IMG/VR virus record: IMGVR_UViG_3300031227_000128 | Coordinates: 1 to 41,393 of that record | Length of the DNA: 41,393 nt | Origin: a virus | Direction: 5' to 3' (one strand) | In this document: in pieces, positions 16,925 through 24,329 of the stretch | Layout of the letters: every line of letters starts with the position of its first letter | Position numbering within the stretch: the first letter of the stretch is position 1 | The notes under the pieces: model-generated | The model's database searches: none | What the model was told of the DNA's origin: nothing | The model's input: the letters and a program-made list of their open reading frames with translations, nothing else | Made by a program: the position numbers and the translations under genes

Positions 16925-17296
16925 TTAAATGTACCTGGTTACCTGCTCGCCCAAGACATTGAGCGTGACCGGCCGGCCGGGGGCCTGGATCTTCGGTTTC
17001 TTCCCGATATCCAGGCCGGGGTTCTTGGCCCGAGAGAGATCGATCCGGTTGGCATCGATGCGTTGCCGGAAATCCGTCAGCGTCTCATTGATCTCATCGA
17101 TCTGGGACTGCAGGATCGCCATGGACAACTTGCGTTTGGCCGGTCGTTCCGGCGGGGGATCGGCTGCGTCAGACTCTGGGGGATCCGGATCCAGAGTCGT
17201 ATCCTCGGGGACGCCACCCATGTCCGCGGCCAGCGCCTTCATCTTAGTCTCCAGATCTTGCTCTGTTTCGTTGAGTTCTGCATCGTTCGGCATCAT
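16925..17296 (-). CDS. Small acidic protein between terminase and portal
   Basis: 123 aa, with an acidic Pro-rich middle (PEDTTLDPDPPESDAADPPPE) and a helical stretch (about 60-95, LSMAILQSQIDEINETLTDFRQRIDANRID). It fills the gap between TerL (stop 17314) and portal (start 16903). The size and charge suit a small scaffold-like or assembly factor, but no family is recognised. Two adjacent ATGs (17296/17293) could serve as start. Confidence 0.6.
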   Translation of the reverse strand: MMPNDAELNETEQDLETKMKALAADMGGVPEDTTLDPDPPESDAADPPPERPAKRKLSMAILQSQIDEINETLTDFRQRIDANRIDLSRAKNPGLDIGKKPKIQAPGRPVTLNVLGEQVTRYI

Positions 17297-17313
17297 ACAT
17301 CTCCTACATCAGG

Positions 17314-18783
17314 TTAAGCCGCCATAGAGGAGCGTCGTGCTCCCCGGCGTTTGGGGGTTTTCTCGCGCTTGGGAGGCGAGTCGAATAGATATTTCTGATA
17401 GGCATACCAGCCCATCACCGCGGTATCAGCCCGGTCGGGGCTGCTGTTGAGCTCTTCCTTGGTTTCTTCCTTGGGAGTGCAATAGATCCGCGGGCCGCGG
17501 AAATCGTATTTGGGGGTAGTCAGCTGCCCGTGGAACTTCATCAGGTCATCCAAGCTCATCCACTTGTTCCAGCTGCCGGCGATCTCGCCATCCTCCAGCA
17601 TCCGCGCCGAGACGTCCCACATTTCCGCCCGCGTGTTCACATAGCGCTCCGGCTGAAACGCTTTGGCGGCAGAGTTGATGCCGATGACCCGGTATTTCCC
17701 GCCGGCCATCGCATTCAGGCTGTCTAGGATCGGGGCCCCCAACCCGCAGCTGTCGATCACGATCGCCTGGCTCTTGCGGGCCAGGGCCATGATGTGCAGG
17801 AAGTTGGTTAACTTGTTGGTGTCGCACTTGCCGAAGATCTGCTGCTCGACGATATCCGTATTGAGGAATCGATAGATAACGCATTCATCATCCCCAAACC
17901 GGGCCGGGTCACAGACCAGGAAATTCGCCGGTTTCGCGGCGGCCACAACTTTGTGCATCAGGGCCTTGTCCACCCAGTTACTGCGGATCAGTTGGTCAGC
18001 ACCTTCGAACGCGCTCCAGTCGCCGTAGAGGTAGGCTTTGAGCAGCTCGGGCCGGTGGCGGAATGATTCCTGCAGGATCTTCAGGTACTCATCGCCCAGC
18101 CAGGGGTTATCGCCCGGGAGGGCCTGGACAAATCGATAGCCTTCCCGCGGTGCCTGGATGAAATCTCGTTTCAACCAGCAGGGACCGGGGTTGGCAGTAT
18201 AAAGTCCTTTACTGGGGATCTTGATGCCATTGAGTATCAAGCGCCGGGTAGCCCGCAGAACGTCCACCTTGGACTCGGGGACCTCCTCAGCCTGGTCCAG
18301 CCCGATGACCGCATACTCGGCCGAGTTGAATTTATGGGTAGCGTTCTCGCTGTCGAGCCCGCCGTAATCGATTACGGCCCGATCGCAGATGACCAGCTTC
18401 TGGTCGGCTTTATTGTGTGTATATAGCTCCGGAGGAATGAATCGATGCCAGGTCTGCAGGGTGGTGTCCTTGAAATGCTTACCGACCAGCCTACCCATCC
18501 AACCCACCGGGGGCGGGGTAGTGGTGACCGGCAACTGGCACTTTCTCGCGATCTCGATCGCCATCCAGCACATCATGCGGCACAACCATACTGATTTGCC
18601 CCCGCCTTTGGCACCCCCATAGAGGATTTCCTGGATGGCGGGCTCTTGGACCGCCTGCCAGGCCAGGGTCTGGCGCGGGCTCATGTCCCAGCGGACCTTC
18701 CCCTCCTCAACCTTTGCCTGGACCGGGATGTCTCCTGCGGCACTTAGGCTGGTCTTTTGGATAGCAGCGGTGGCGGTAGTCAT
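17314..18783 (-). CDS. terL: Terminase large subunit
   Basis: 489 aa. Walker A GGAKGGGKS (about residue 56-64), Walker B-like YAVIGLDQAEEVPES (about 140-155), and a C-terminal RNase H-type nuclease region with acidic residues (LVCDPARFGDDECVIYRF, then AIVIDSCGLGAPILDSL). The N-terminus shows the adenine-binding segment (SPRQTLAWQAVQEPAIQEILY). ATG overlaps the TerS stop (ATGA). It packages DNA into the procapsid by ATP hydrolysis and cuts concatemers. Headful use is consistent with the circular, permuted-looking genome. Confidence 0.9.
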   Translation of the reverse strand: MTTATAAIQKTSLSAAGDIPVQAKVEEGKVRWDMSPRQTLAWQAVQEPAIQEILYGGAKGGGKSVWLCRMMCWMAIEIARKCQLPVTTTPPPVGWMGRLVGKHFKDTTLQTWHRFIPPELYTHNKADQKLVICDRAVIDYGGLDSENATHKFNSAEYAVIGLDQAEEVPESKVDVLRATRRLILNGIKIPSKGLYTANPGPCWLKRDFIQAPREGYRFVQALPGDNPWLGDEYLKILQESFRHRPELLKAYLYGDWSAFEGADQLIRSNWVDKALMHKVVAAAKPANFLVCDPARFGDDECVIYRFLNTDIVEQQIFGKCDTNKLTNFLHIMALARKSQAIVIDSCGLGAPILDSLNAMAGGKYRVIGINSAAKAFQPERYVNTRAEMWDVSARMLEDGEIAGSWNKWMSLDDLMKFHGQLTTPKYDFRGPRIYCTPKEETKEELNSSPDRADTAVMGWYAYQKYLFDSPPKREKTPKRRGARRSSMAA

Positions 18784-19403
18784 GAGGGGACTCCGTCAAA
18801 GGTGGGTAAATGATCCAGAGGAGCCGCGGGAAGGCTCTCTGACTCCTGGGTGGCAGCGATATCGCGCTGGTCCTCCTGTTTTCCATGGTGCATGTGGATC
18901 TCGATGATGGGCAATTCTTGACTGTTGATCGCTTCCCGGCGCTGCTGCCAGCGGGCTGGGTTACGGTTACAGAGCCAGAAGATGGCGGCGACGACGTTGG
19001 CGGGCTCGTGTTTACGGACCCGGCGGGTTTCGAAGAGGAGAGGGGGCGGGGTGATCGGGCCGTCGGGAGTGAGTTCGGGTTTTTCCTGGCGGAGCTCGTA
19101 GTGGGTTTCATCGTATTCGTAGCCCAGAGCCCGGTCTTTGAGAGCCTTCTCTACCGTACCGACGTCGAACTCATCCTTCCCCTGCCGCATCGCGGTGGCA
19201 AACTCAGGGTGCTTACCCTTCCAGAGGCCCAGGGTCGCCAGAGCACAGCCCAGGACGCGGGCCATCTCGACTTCCGCCGCTCCCAGGCGAGCCAACTCCA
19301 GGATCTGAGCGACAAAGCTCGCCTGGTATCGGGTCGGTTTACCGCGTTTCTTGGGCTCACGGCTGGGTTTAGGGCTATTTTTTCCAAAATCCTTGGTTAC
19401 CAT
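18780..19403 (-). CDS. terS: Terminase small subunit
   Basis: About 207 aa from ATG 19403; a TTG start at 19442 with AGGA is possible and gives 220 aa. Residues about 25-60 contain a helix-turn-helix (EVEMARVLGCALATLGLWKGKH) for cos/pac recognition. A helical oligomerisation region follows (TVEKALKDRALGYEYDETHYEL), and a C-terminal segment probably contacts TerL. Its stop overlaps the TerL start, as is usual for this pair. Confidence 0.8.
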   Translation of the reverse strand: MVTKDFGKNSPKPSREPKKRGKPTRYQASFVAQILELARLGAAEVEMARVLGCALATLGLWKGKHPEFATAMRQGKDEFDVGTVEKALKDRALGYEYDETHYELRQEKPELTPDGPITPPPLLFETRRVRKHEPANVVAAIFWLCNRNPARWQQRREAINSQELPIIEIHMHHGKQEDQRDIAATQESESLPAAPLDHLPTFDGVPS

Positions 19404-19442
19404 ATAGATATTGTTTGCTGAATTTGGTGTAACACAAAACAA

Positions 19443-19480
19443 ATATCCTGGCTATTTATATAATTATATAACATACAAGG
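19443..19480 (-). promoter_or_regulatory. AT-rich late-operon leader with 16-bp palindrome
   Basis: The short gap before TerS holds TTATATAATTATATAA, a perfect 16-bp palindrome (19456-19471), with TATAAT-like hexamers but no convincing -35. This is the only spot where the late operon's promoter and any operator could sit. Candidate only. Confidence 0.4.
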
Positions 19481-19485
19481 CGCAA

Positions 19486-19524
19486 AAAAAGGGCGATAAA
19501 GGTCTATCAAACCCTATCGCCGCA
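19486..19524 (-). terminator. Rho-independent terminator of the early operon
   Basis: On the minus strand, GGCGATA pairs with TATCGCC around a short inner stem, followed by CTTTTTTT. It lies directly after the last early gene (stop 19534) and before the terminase genes. It separates early and late transcription. Confidence 0.75.
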
Positions 19525-19533
19525 ACCCCACCT

Positions 19534-19917
19534 TTACTGCTTATTTAACTCAGCCCTACTAGCATGTTCCCCCAGAAAAGCCAGGGTGTAGGGCGTCAAA
19601 GAAGCGTTGGGGAGCCCGTACATGCCACACACCCCACGCAGCTCCCGGCCGCTGAACCGGTGGCTCTTCGCCCAATACGTGCGGACTATGCTGTACTCAT
19701 CATGGTCGAGTTTGTACCCGCAGCTCCCTTGGCCTAGCCCATGGACCGTCTTGATACCCCACCCCAGGATCCGCAGGGCGGTTATGGCCATCTGTATCTT
19801 CGTGCGCGTCGCCTCATCATCCGCCCCCATCACCTCACATAGCCACTCTATGCTGGCGTTATCAGGGGAGAGCTGTACCAATACCTCAAAATTCGCACTG
19901 CCGTGCCCTTTCTTCAT
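19534..19917 (-). CDS. Putative winged-helix regulator (possible late-gene activator)
   Basis: 127 aa. Residues about 20-70 look like a winged helix-turn-helix (SIEWLCEVMGADDEATRTKIQMAITALRILGWGIKTV), and the rest is a short helical/strand tail (YSIVRTYWAKSHRFSGRELRGV). As the last early gene, just before the terminator and the late operon, it sits where phages often keep a late activator or antiterminator (Q position). This is only a positional inference. ATG overlaps the previous stop. Confidence 0.6.
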   Translation of the reverse strand: MKKGHGSANFEVLVQLSPDNASIEWLCEVMGADDEATRTKIQMAITALRILGWGIKTVHGLGQGSCGYKLDHDEYSIVRTYWAKSHRFSGRELRGVCGMYGLPNASLTPYTLAFLGEHASRAELNKQ

Positions 19918-20126
19918 GACTCACGCTTCACTTCCTGATCCCGGGCCCACTCCACCCCCAGGGCATACGCGACCAGCATGCAACCATGTACCTTCTCTTT
20001 CTGGGTATGCTTCACGTCCCCCATCCTGACAATGGGCACCACTCGCTCAGCCAGATTCTCCATACTGATTACCTCTTCGTCCGTCACTTTGTGTACATCT
20101 ACCAGCCAGTCCGTCATAGTAACCAT
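19914..20126 (-). CDS. Small early protein of unknown function
   Basis: 70 aa from ATG 20126 (GGAGAG upstream). Ends ...HGCMLVAYALGVEWARDQEVKRES. A short helical Gly/Ala/Val segment is seen (GCMLVAYALGVEWA), too weak for a confident TM. No family recognised. Its stop overlaps the next ATG. Confidence 0.55.
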   Translation of the reverse strand: MVTMTDWLVDVHKVTDEEVISMENLAERVVPIVRMGDVKHTQKEKVHGCMLVAYALGVEWARDQEVKRES

Positions 20127-20179
20127 CAAATGCTCTCCATCGGGTTATGGTGGTATCCTCGAGAGAGGTCCACCAGGTC

Positions 20180-20407
20180 TTATATATAGTAAAAGCCCAG
20201 CAGCAGCTGCATCAGTCGCCGCCAGAGCCATTTTGGCAAGTACCAGGGTTTCGGCTTGATGAACATCACCACGATCTCTTGCAGCAAGACATGGTACTCA
20301 TCCCCATCCTGATACCCGATCCGCGTATTGTACCGCGTATTGTAGGTGAACTTCCCCATGTCCGTAAACCTCGGCCACACATCGACTTTCAGTTGCTCAT
20401 CACTCAT
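20180..20407 (-). CDS. Small aromatic-rich protein
   Basis: 75 aa. The C-terminal half is Trp/Leu/Tyr-rich (YLPKWLWRRLMQLLLGFYYI), perhaps membrane-associated. The N-terminal half is charged. Next to several tiny membrane proteins in the early operon. No family recognised. Confidence 0.5.
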   Translation of the reverse strand: MSDEQLKVDVWPRFTDMGKFTYNTRYNTRIGYQDGDEYHVLLQEIVVMFIKPKPWYLPKWLWRRLMQLLLGFYYI

Positions 20408-20422
20408 CGTCTGTCTCGCTTT

Positions 20423-20518
20423 CTAAATGCCTGTTATGTAAATGACAGCTTCTAACACCAAAAACAAAACCACAGTACCTGTATAAAATCCAACTATAAA
20501 ACAACCTTCTTTACTCAT
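20423..20518 (-). CDS. 31-aa single-TM peptide
   Basis: MSKEGCFIVGFYTGTVVLFL, followed by an 11-residue tail, reads as one membrane segment. The ATG overlaps the stop of the upstream gene (ATGAGTAA), so it is probably translated by coupling. A small toxin, antiholin or membrane-remodelling peptide is possible. Confidence 0.5.
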   Translation of the reverse strand: MSKEGCFIVGFYTGTVVLFLVLEAVIYITGI

Positions 20519-20783
20519 CTTTCGCCTCGCTTTTTATGCCTCTGGCGTAAGGTTCAGTACAGATCCCAAATTTATTTATTTTACCCTTCGCCTCGCTTTT
20601 CTTTTTCCTGTTTGCATACCATTTTCCGAATGATACCCCGTACAGAAATCCTTTCATAAAGCCGTGGGGCGTAGTGAACGCGGACTCGCAATTTGCTATA
20701 ATAGCACCTTCCGCCTCATCCAGAGCGTCCAACACTGGTTCTGTCATATTGGCATGGGAGGGCTTCCATTTTTCATTACTCAT
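20511..20783 (-). CDS. Small early protein (90 aa)
   Basis: From ATG 20783, which overlaps the stop of the previous gene (ATGA). Residues 1-50 are helical; then a basic stretch (FGKWYANRKKKSEAKGKINK). No family recognised. Confidence 0.55.
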   Translation of the reverse strand: MSNEKWKPSHANMTEPVLDALDEAEGAIIANCESAFTTPHGFMKGFLYGVSFGKWYANRKKKSEAKGKINKFGICTEPYARGIKSEAKDE

Positions 20784-21013
20784 CAGGCACCTCCCCACAT
20801 GAACCAGCCAGCGATCGCCAGGACCAGAAACACCAGGTCCCGGACCGCCAGCCCCCACAGTTTCGCCCGGTAGTGGATGATCAGCGTAGCGAGATTACTG
20901 ACCATCCACAGCAGGAAACACTCCCGCACCCGGGCATTATTCAGAATCACACCTGTGATCGCTAATGCCGTTGTGAACCACTCCAGGACCTTGAACCATT
21001 GGGCCTTTTTCAT
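20783..21013 (-). CDS. Small polytopic membrane protein (PnuC-like pattern)
   Basis: 76 aa. Two to three hydrophobic segments (WFTTALAITGVILNN, FLLWMVSNLATLIIHY, LVFLVLAIAGWFMWGG) with a W...SN pattern that recalls nicotinamide-riboside transporter-like small phage proteins. Too short to be a full transporter. Role unknown. Confidence 0.55.
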   Translation of the reverse strand: MKKAQWFKVLEWFTTALAITGVILNNARVRECFLLWMVSNLATLIIHYRAKLWGLAVRDLVFLVLAIAGWFMWGGA

Positions 21014-21522
21014 TTCGCAAACAACCTCAAGCTTTCCGCGGTGGCAATCTGATGTCCCTGTTGTTCGTTGACCCTGGCTTCTATCTTTTTGAACGAACTT
21101 TTCCGGCTGCAGAGCTCGAGGGCACCAGCCACACTCAGGGCGGTATTGAGTCGTATCTTCTCTTCATCCGAGATCTCAGGGTCCATGGATGCCGCGTTCA
21201 CTACCGTCTTAGTGGTGCGTCGGATCCGTTTCCGAAGCGACGCCATAGTCCCCAGCATCTTCCCGGAGTAGCTGCGGGAGAGCTGGAGCCCTTTGCTCCG
21301 CACCACCGCAAACATCACCTGGTATTCCTTTTCCACATCCGCGCGGGCTCCCACCATGATATACCAGTTTTCCCCCTGCAGCTTACGCCCCACAACGGCA
21401 TCACATTCCGCGTAGCTGACAAAGGTGGCCTTCTCATCGATGAACTTCATCTTCAGGAAATCTCCCAGGATCTTGCGGTCCTCACACTTCTCAAAGCTCG
21501 GTCGGTTGGTTACTGTCTCCAT
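21010..21522 (-). CDS. Early-region protein of unknown function (170 aa)
   Basis: From ATG 21522, right after the stop of the previous gene (TAAGATGG). Helical, with a charged segment (ASLRKRIRRTTKTVVNAA) that may contact nucleic acid. In many phages a similar-looking gene lies downstream of a protein like the next one (21524-22108); I recall the pattern but cannot name a family. Confidence 0.58.
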   Translation of the reverse strand: METVTNRPSFEKCEDRKILGDFLKMKFIDEKATFVSYAECDAVVGRKLQGENWYIMVGARADVEKEYQVMFAVVRSKGLQLSRSYSGKMLGTMASLRKRIRRTTKTVVNAASMDPEISDEEKIRLNTALSVAGALELCSRKSSFKKIEARVNEQQGHQIATAESLRLFAK

Positions 21523-21523
21523 C

Positions 21524-22108
21524 TTACGGCTCCTCCCATTTGCAAACCGGAACACCCTTGCCGTTGGCTTGAATCCCGAAGCGGCCCCAGGTGCCATTGT
21601 TACTGGGCCGGTAGAATCCCAGCCCGATAAATTTCCCCGCCTCACCCAGGGTCTTCAGGAATATGTCCTTAGTGATGATGTCGTCCAGGATGTAGAACGT
21701 CACCAGCCCGCGCCACTTGTGCAAGATCGGGAACATCTTCCACACCCTGACCTTCCCGCCTGGCTTGCCGTCCGCCGGGAGAAACAACCGGACACAATCC
21801 ATATCCTCCAACCGGACCCCCAGGGAAAGATCCTCGGGGACCAGAACCCCGGACTTGAACTTTTGCGTCCAGGTTTTATTGTTCTTCCCCTTGATCTTCT
21901 CGCTCATATACCCGGCGGCCGCGGTCAGGCAGTTCTTGAAGAAGTTCGCCGGGATGATAACCGTCCCTTCGGGATCGGTATGGGCCTTCTGCCGCCAGGT
22001 CCGCACCGCATAGTCCGCGGGGGACTCCTTCTCCAGCTTGGGGGTATCGTGGTTCCTCCCAAAGCCTATCGTACTCACTGATTCCAACATTACTTGTGCC
22101 GTTTTCAT
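21524..22108 (-). CDS. Uncharacterised conserved-looking early phage protein (RAMP/Cas7-like pattern possible)
   Basis: 194 aa from ATG 22108 (GAAAGGAA 6 bases upstream). Shows a FGRNHDTPKLEKESPADY motif (about 16-33), IPANFFKNCLTAAAGYMSEKI (about 52-72) and an ending GFYRPSNNGTWGRFGI (about 170-185). The Gly-rich end resembles the glycine-loop found in RAMP proteins such as Cas7, though there is no proof. It lies directly downstream of the period-5 repeat block, with the repeat running up to its ribosome site, so it could be regulated by or bind that RNA. Confidence 0.62.
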   Translation of the reverse strand: MKTAQVMLESVSTIGFGRNHDTPKLEKESPADYAVRTWRQKAHTDPEGTVIIPANFFKNCLTAAAGYMSEKIKGKNNKTWTQKFKSGVLVPEDLSLGVRLEDMDCVRLFLPADGKPGGKVRVWKMFPILHKWRGLVTFYILDDIITKDIFLKTLGEAGKFIGLGFYRPSNNGTWGRFGIQANGKGVPVCKWEEP

Positions 22109-22130
22109 AATCGTTCCTTTCAAAAAAAAG

Positions 22131-22578
22131 TCTTATCGTGTCTTATCTTGTCAAATCCAAACATATCCAATCATATTACAACTTAACCCATGCCATCCGA
22201 TCTGGTCGAATCAAATTCATTTCGTGTTCCTCCGCAAGTCTCATCTTGTCTTATCACATCACATCGAATCATAGCTGATCACGTCGCGTCGTATTGATTC
22301 GTGTCCCTCCGCAAGTCTTATCGTGTCGTATCTGGTCGAATCTCATGGCAACCCATCTCATCTCATCTGATCACAGTTATTCGTGTCCCTCCGCAAGTCG
22401 TATCATGTCTTATCGGGTCAAAACACATCACAGGCTATCGTATCCCGTCGAAACTCATTGCGTCTTATCTTTATTCTTTTGTTCCTCCGCAAGTCTTATC
22501 GTGTCTTATCGTGTCTTATCAGATCCAATCTGATCTGAACCGATCCTATCCAATCGAAACATGTCACATCGCATCTTA
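22131..22578 (-). repeat. Period-5 repeat block (TCNNR) with four SD-like 18-mers
   Basis: About 450 bases between two genes consist of five phased runs of pentamers. On the plus strand most are TCNNR; by eye about 58 of 72 start with TC and nearly all end in a purine. On the transcribed (minus) strand they read YNNGA. The runs are separated by four copies of an 18-mer, TTCGTGTYCCTCCGCAAG (at 22221, 22298, 22380, 22476), which on the transcript is CTTGCGGAGGRACACGAA and contains GGAGG. Not coding. May bind a ring- or filament-forming RNA protein, sequester ribosomes, or be a DNA site. Confidence 0.85.
22176..22220 (-). CDS. Possible 14-codon leader peptide inside the repeat block
   Basis: ATG 22220 lies 8 bases after GGAGG of the first 18-mer copy, the only copy with a well-spaced ATG. 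The peptide MNLIRPDRMAWVKL is short and ends at TAA. It could act as a leader for the gene that follows. Weak support. Confidence 0.3.
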   Translation of the reverse strand: MNLIRPDRMAWVKL

Positions 22579-22986
22579 CTTTTGATTCATCTTCACCAGG
22601 AGCCTCTTTATGTCCGCGTTGTCTTCCTGGAGCTCTTCTATCTCCCGCCGGTGTTCCATCAGGGTTTTACCCATCTCATCGATCATACTCAATTCGGCAT
22701 CCTTAAATAATTTCGGTTGCGTAGACACCGCTTTCAGCTTCGCCTCCTTCTTGGCTTTCTCACGCTCCTGGCGGAGGTACTCCAACCGCGACTGGATCCC
22801 CAGGACCACACAGAGTCGCTGCAGCTTGTCAAGAGAGATCCGCAGCCCATGCAGACGCCATAGATCGTCCCGCAGTGGCCCGTACCCGCGGAACTTGCAA
22901 TGCAGCTTCTCCCGCTGCGTTTCGAGAAAGTTCTTGATAATTATGAAATCTTCAACGGTTGCGATTTGTGGTTTGTCGGTAGTCAT
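22576..22986 (-). CDS. Helical/coiled-coil early protein downstream of the recombinase
   Basis: 136 aa from ATG 22986, whose start follows the recombinase stop by a few bases. The middle holds a helix-turn-helix-like stretch (GLRISLDKLQRLCVVLGIQS), followed by Lys/Glu-rich coiled coil (EYLRQEREKAKKEAKLKA, then EELQEDNADIKRLLVKMN). It may be an excisionase-type or accessory DNA-binding partner of the recombinase. The stop is immediately followed by the period-5 block. Confidence 0.58.
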   Translation of the reverse strand: MTTDKPQIATVEDFIIIKNFLETQREKLHCKFRGYGPLRDDLWRLHGLRISLDKLQRLCVVLGIQSRLEYLRQEREKAKKEAKLKAVSTQPKLFKDAELSMIDEMGKTLMEHRREIEELQEDNADIKRLLVKMNQK

Positions 22987-22987
22987 A

Positions 22988-24148
22988 TCATTCCTTTCCG
23001 ATAATGTCCGCTTGTTTCTTACTATCAATGGTCAGGTAGTATTTCAGGGTGGTTTCAATCGAGCTGTGACCCGCTACGGCCTTCAGGTCCGCGATATCCA
23101 TCCCCGCCTTACTCCAGCGAGTCAGGGCACTGCGCCTTAAGTCATGCAAGGTGAACCGCGCCTTCTGCTTGGGGCCCAGGGTCAATCCCGCCTGTTCACA
23201 GATCTTCCGGAAACCATCGGACGCCCGGGGGTGGGTGTCCAGTGTAGGCTTGAGGCTGGTGCTCTTTACGATGCGCCCCTTGCGGTACTGGCGTAAGTCC
23301 CAGGTACACAACATGTAACTCAGATGGTTCATGAGGGATCGACTGGCCACAATGGTCCGGTTGTGTCCGCTCTTAGTGGGGTGGTGCTTCTTATTGCGGA
23401 TCACCAGCCGGGGCGGATCATCATCCAGGTACAGGTCCCGATTCTCCAGGGCCAGGATCTCTCCGATCCGCAGCCCGGAATGGTAGCCCAGGTGCAGGAT
23501 CGTCAGCCAGTCCAGGTTAGGGGCGGCCTGGACCAGCCTGGCAAACTCGAGCGGGTTCACCGTCTCGTGGTAGGTGTCCACCTCATCCACAAACAGTGCC
23601 TGTGTGATCGGGTTCACTTCGGTGGTCCATCCCCGCCGGATGGCCCGGTTCCAGGCAGCCCGCAGCAGCCTCAGATCCGTATTGGCTGTGGCGGGGGCGT
23701 TACATATCAGCCGCTGCTGGATATACAACTCGCAGAGCCGGTAGTTCACATCATCCAGCCACACCGGCTCCATCCCGTTGGTGATATACCGATACACCAG
23801 ATCATACTTCTCTACCGTCGAGGCCCGTCGGTGGGAGTCCAACCAGTCCAGATCCATCTCGACGAACTTCCGCCAGGTGATCCGATGCTTGCTGGTCCAT
23901 TCGGATAGCTGGGCCCGTACCTGGGCCTGGGCCGCCTTCGCATCGCGCTTACGCCACTGCTGCCGGCTCCAACTGCGGCGTTTGCCGGTCAACGGGTCGA
24001 ACCAACGGATCCGCCAGATGGCCCGACGCGCATCATACATCTTCCCCTTGAGGCGGGGGAGCAGCCCACACTTCTCTAGCCACACCCCTCCGTTCCGCAC
24101 ATTGCGGGGCGAGGGGATCTCTTTCGGTTTCCGCGGAGCAAGCTTCAT
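22988..24148 (-). CDS. Tyrosine recombinase (second integrase)
   Basis: 386 aa. N-terminal arm-type region (MYDARRAIWRIRWFDPLTGKRRSW), core-binding domain (about 95-200), catalytic domain with Arg (YHSGLRIGEILALENRDL), Lys around KKHHPTKSGHN, HxxR (HDLRRSALTRW) and GHSSIETTLKYYLTI with the nucleophile Tyr. All key residues are visible. It is transcribed with the early operon on the minus strand, unlike the plus-strand integrase. It could be the excisive, dimer-resolving or alternative-site enzyme. Confidence 0.85.
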   Translation of the reverse strand: MKLAPRKPKEIPSPRNVRNGGVWLEKCGLLPRLKGKMYDARRAIWRIRWFDPLTGKRRSWSRQQWRKRDAKAAQAQVRAQLSEWTSKHRITWRKFVEMDLDWLDSHRRASTVEKYDLVYRYITNGMEPVWLDDVNYRLCELYIQQRLICNAPATANTDLRLLRAAWNRAIRRGWTTEVNPITQALFVDEVDTYHETVNPLEFARLVQAAPNLDWLTILHLGYHSGLRIGEILALENRDLYLDDDPPRLVIRNKKHHPTKSGHNRTIVASRSLMNHLSYMLCTWDLRQYRKGRIVKSTSLKPTLDTHPRASDGFRKICEQAGLTLGPKQKARFTLHDLRRSALTRWSKAGMDIADLKAVAGHSSIETTLKYYLTIDSKKQADIIGKE

Positions 24149-24329
24149 AGTCCTATCTCCTTACACATCAATCACTTACTGCTGTTTTTTTCTAAAAACT
24201 ACTCAAAAATAATGTTCGCGCATCCGGTGGCACTGCTTAATCGCCCTATATTTAGCCAAACCCTTGTCAGATAACAGTTCCACAGTAATTACTAGTTCGT
24301 TCGGGTTCTGGGATTTTACGAGTGGTTAA
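24149..24329. other. 180-bp gap between recombinase and kinase gene
   Basis: The gap contains no clear ORF; a 26-codon GTG reading (ELLSDKGLAKYRAIKQCHRM...) is possible without SD. It is AT-rich next to the recombinase start. It might hold att or arm sites for that recombinase, but none can be defined here. Confidence 0.35.

Noticed and set aside
22131-22578. CRISPR array
   Set aside because: The 18-mers are too short and irregularly spaced (77, 82, 96 bp), and the intervals are themselves five-base periodic rather than unique spacers.
24200-24290. 26-codon GTG ORF between recombinase and kinase
   Set aside because: No ribosome site and no conserved motif; kept only as a remark for the gap.
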